A stretch of 64,000 nt of DNA from Azotimanducus sp965220185 (GTDB lineage Bacteria > Pseudomonadota > Gammaproteobacteria > Pseudomonadales > Azotimanducaceae): contig OZ244807.1 of the NCBI GenBank assembly GCA_965220185.1, forward strand, positions 2,914,001-2,978,000, in the 5' to 3' direction. This document shows, in pieces, positions 61,727 to 64,000 of this stretch. The position numbers and the translations under genes were made by a program. Below the pieces are notes generated by a model. The model had not been told where the DNA came from. It made no database searches and saw only the letters and a list, made by a program, of their open reading frames with translations. Each line of letters opens with the position of its first letter. The first letter of the stretch is position 1.

Positions 61727-62741
61727 TCTCGCCGAATGCGGCCTGCTGCCCGATGCGCTGATCAGACTTGGCGCGCGGCGACTCTGTCGTGAACGGCTGC
61801 GTGGAGAATTCTTGCACGATGTCGAGCGCGCATCGCGGCGCTATGCGGCCATGCTCGACGAATTGCGGCAAAGCCCGCTTGCCTTGCAGCCGGAAGCCGC
61901 CAACGAGCAGCATTACGAAGTTCCGGCGGCGTTCTTTCGACAGGTATTAGGCCCGCGCATGAAATACAGCGCCTGCTATTGGCCAGAGAATGTGCGTGCG
62001 CTCGCCGATGCGGAAACCGCCATGCTCGAACTCTACGGCGAGCGCGCCAAGCTTGAGGACGGCATGCGCATCCTTGATCTTGGCTGCGGATGGGGCGCGT
62101 TTACCCTGTGGGCGGCAGAACGCTTCCCGAATTCGCGCATTCTGGCGGTATCCAACTCTCACTCGCAAAAAACGATGATCGAATCACAAGCGAGCGCCCT
62201 TGGCTTTGACAACATCGAGGTGCGCACCGCAGATGTCAATCAGCTACAGCTCGATGAGCGCTTTGACCGCGTGGTGTCAATTGAAATGTTCGAGCATGTG
62301 CGAAACTACGCTTCGCTTCTTGAGCGCATCAGCGGCTGGCTGAACGCGGATGGACTGCTGTTCGTACACATCTTTTGCCACCGGCACCTGATGTATCCCT
62401 TTGAAGACGAAGGCGATGCGAATTGGATGGCTCGCCACTTCTTCACAGGTGGCCTGATGCCAGCGCGCGACACCTTGCTGTGCTTTCAAGATCACCTGCG
62501 CTTGGTTCAGCGCTGGGAGCTCTCCGGCAACCATTACCGCAAAACCGCGCGCGCCTGGCTTGATAATCTCGATGCTGGGCGAGAAGCCGTAGCCGCTGCC
62601 CTTGCTCGCGGCGAATCCGACTTCGACCCACGAGCGGTGCAGCGCTGGCGCATGTTCTTCATGGCCTGCGAAGTCCTGTTTGGCTTCTCAAACGGCAACG
62701 AATGGCTGGTCGCCCACTATCTGTTTGCGCCGCATGAATGA
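61710..62741 (+). CDS. Second cyclopropane-synthase-like SAM methyltransferase
   Basis: 343 residues. EQHYEVPAAFFRQVLGPRMK and YSACYW replace the HYDLGDDLF...MMYSSAVF of true Cfa; the SAM motif is ILDLGCGWGAFTLWAAE, then SIEMFEHVRNYASLLERI and VHIFCHRHLMYPFEDEGDAN. This divergent branch may methylate a different lipid position. Two such enzymes plus an FAD protein recall, in general terms, pathways for branched or furan fatty acids, but the product here is unknown. Its stop overlaps the kinase start by eight bases. Confidence 0.85.
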   Translation: MRRVLDLAECGLLPDALIRLGARRLCRERLRGEFLHDVERASRRYAAMLDELRQSPLALQPEAANEQHYEVPAAFFRQVLGPRMKYSACYWPENVRALADAETAMLELYGERAKLEDGMRILDLGCGWGAFTLWAAERFPNSRILAVSNSHSQKTMIESQASALGFDNIEVRTADVNQLQLDERFDRVVSIEMFEHVRNYASLLERISGWLNADGLLFVHIFCHRHLMYPFEDEGDANWMARHFFTGGLMPARDTLLCFQDHLRLVQRWELSGNHYRKTARAWLDNLDAGREAVAAALARGESDFDPRAVQRWRMFFMACEVLFGFSNGNEWLVAHYLFAPHE

Positions 62742-64000
62742 GATGTCGCCGACGCGCCCCGGTTTGCGGGCTCGTCTTGGACGGCTGTTTGCAGTGCAGC
62801 TCGCCGTTATCGGCACAGCGACATTAATCGGCATCTTCATCACGCAGCTTGTGGTCGAGGATATGTTGACGCGCCGGGCGCTCAATGCCGAAGCCGCGCA
62901 CTTCTGGACGCTTTGGCAGAGCAATCCACGGCAACCGCTCCCCGATACTGCCAATCTGCGCGGCTACTTGACCGACCGCGACAGCCTGTCCGCCGACCGC
63001 TTTGAGCATGTGCCGAAGTCTTTGCGCACCGAGCCGCCCGGATTTCGGCGCATTCATTTGCATGGCGCGAGCAGGTTGGCGCATGTCTCCGATCAGGACG
63101 GGTTTCGCCTGTATCTTGTGTTTGAAGCCGACCAAGTATCCGATCTGGCGTTCTACTTCGGCACCCTGCCGCTATCAATCGTATTGCTGCTGATCTACGG
63201 GCTGCTTTTCGTCGCCTATCGCTGGTCGCAGGCGGCGCTCTCGCCAATCGTGCGTATTGCACGACAACTCGATGTGGCGGGACTCGACAACATCGATAAT
63301 AGGGGCGGACTCGCGCTCGACTTCGCATCACTGCGCGCCAATGCCGATACCGAGGTGGCGACCATGATCGATGCGCTTGAGCACTTTGCGATGCGATTGA
63401 CCGATGCGGTGGAGCGTGAGCGGGTGTTCACCCGCGATGCCGGCCATGAGCTGCGCACACCGCTTGCGGTATTCAAAGGCTCCTTGGATTTGCTTGAGCG
63501 CGACCGCGACCGCGACCGCGACCGCAACCGCCCAGCTCACGACCGAGAGGCGCTCAAGCGAATGCGCCGCACAGTGGATGAGATGGAGTCGCTGCTTGAA
63601 ACGCTGTTGCTGCTCGCTCGCAATGCCGATGCCGACAACGCATCGCCTGCATCGCCGACGCCCGTTGCGCCCCTTCTCCTTGCCGAGGTGGATGCCATGC
63701 AAGCGGCGGCGAGCGTGCGCGGAAACTCGCTGACGGCGAAAGTGGACACCCAGATCGAGGTCAGAGCGCCCGCTGCCGTGCTGCGCAGCGTTGTGGGGAA
63801 TCTGCTGCGTAATGCCGTTGCCTATACGACTGGCGGCATCATCGAAGTGACGCTGTTCACCGATGGCATTCGCGTTGAGGACAACGGCATCGGCATGTCC
63901 CGCGAGGAACTCGCCAACATGTTTGAGCCGTTCTATCGAGCCGAAGCAAGCCGCGGCGCGAGTGAGGGGCATGGCCTTGGACTCGCCATTGTTCGTCGCC
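62734..64000 (+). CDS. Sensor histidine kinase (3' end beyond window)
   Basis: Open frame to the window end, at least 422 residues. Two transmembrane helices (LFAVQLAVIGTATLIGIFI; TLPLSIVLLLIYGLLFVAY) enclose a periplasmic domain of about 120 residues. The phospho-acceptor His is in RDAGHELRTPLAVFKGSLDL at about 236, followed by a repeat-coded Asp-Arg run, then the N box VVGNLLRNAVAYT, G box VEDNGIGM, and GHGLGLAIVRR. Coupled to the lipid operon, it may control it; no response regulator is in view. Confidence 0.93.
   Translation, partial: MNEMSPTRPGLRARLGRLFAVQLAVIGTATLIGIFITQLVVEDMLTRRALNAEAAHFWTLWQSNPRQPLPDTANLRGYLTDRDSLSADRFEHVPKSLRTEPPGFRRIHLHGASRLAHVSDQDGFRLYLVFEADQVSDLAFYFGTLPLSIVLLLIYGLLFVAYRWSQAALSPIVRIARQLDVAGLDNIDNRGGLALDFASLRANADTEVATMIDALEHFAMRLTDAVERERVFTRDAGHELRTPLAVFKGSLDLLERDRDRDRDRNRPAHDREALKRMRRTVDEMESLLETLLLLARNADADNASPASPTPVAPLLLAEVDAMQAAASVRGNSLTAKVDTQIEVRAPAAVLRSVVGNLLRNAVAYTTGGIIEVTLFTDGIRVEDNGIGMSREELANMFEPFYRAEASRGASEGHGLGLAIVRR
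63499..63528 (+). repeat. CGCGAC hexamer repeats in the kinase gene
   Basis: Four perfect CGCGAC units plus one variant (CGCAAC), coding for alternating Arg and Asp just after the phospho-acceptor helix. The period is two codons, so slippage would lengthen or shorten the linker without a frameshift. Confidence 0.8.

Noticed and set aside
1..64000. tRNA, rRNA, riboswitch or prophage structural genes
   Set aside because: None could be recognised by eye on either strand; small structured RNAs could still be missed without a covariance search.

Overview
The window looks like a chromosomal contig from a GC-rich gammaproteobacterium, probably uncultured. I base this on the moeB-prmC-prfA-hemA run divergent from lolB, the ntrBC (glnLG) pair, trmL next to a yibN-type rhodanese, and gpmI coupled to an envC-like gene. 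LolB is confined to Beta- and Gammaproteobacteria. I cannot name a genus. No tRNA, rRNA or CRISPR array was recognised.

Layout. 1-5.4 kb is core: mutM (5' cut by the window edge), an orphan ParD-like antitoxin piece, moeB, prmC, prfA, hemA, lolB. 5.4-20.7 kb is an accessory island with three DUF4143 AAA ATPases, a decayed higBA pair, two miniature inverted-repeat elements, an ORC/Cdc6-like ATPase and its partial duplicate, an IS481-like relic, a secreted protein whose start lies in front of a poly-C tract, an IS30 relic, a sulfur-binding-domain HNH nuclease, a methyltransferase-HNH fusion, a second ORC-like ATPase and a Uma2 protein. 20.7-23.6 kb is core metabolism (acyl-CoA dehydrogenase, nitroreductase, mutY). 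23.8-26.9 kb is a second accessory patch: two small genes, a third ORC-like ATPase split by a stop codon between 36-bp direct repeats, and a second poly-C secreted protein. 27-46.5 kb is core again: hisB-hisA, envC, gpmI, yibN, trmL, ntrC, ntrB, a DUF4124-type gene, tusA, a PP-loop sulfurtransferase, ilvA, MaoC, oxidoreductases, and a hexosamine salvage group (GH20, sugar kinase, SIS isomerase). 47.2-57.6 kb is a type I restriction-modification island with Fic and AlbA_2 genes inside the operon, an orphan Phd antitoxin, and an N4-cytosine-type methyltransferase followed by what looks like a nuclease remnant. 57.7-64 kb is a membrane-lipid modification operon: desaturase, FAD oxidoreductase, DUF1365, two cyclopropane-synthase-like methyltransferases and a histidine kinase cut by the window end.

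Themes. (1) Two unrelated secreted proteins (13113 and 26251) share one design: ATG, a long C run (19 and 16 bases), then a signal peptide. In both, the sequenced C count puts the ATG out of frame, so both read as phase-OFF. The second follows an ORC-like ATPase directly; the first lies downstream of another, with an IS and a MITE in between. (2) Three full-length ORC-like ATPases share a GR(E/D) box, Walker A and B and, in the C-terminal tail, a PS motif. (3) Three unrelated mobile elements all use CTAG as target and abut by sharing one CTAG. One insertion fell exactly into the overlapping stop/start of the PP-loop gene and tusA and kept both reading frames.
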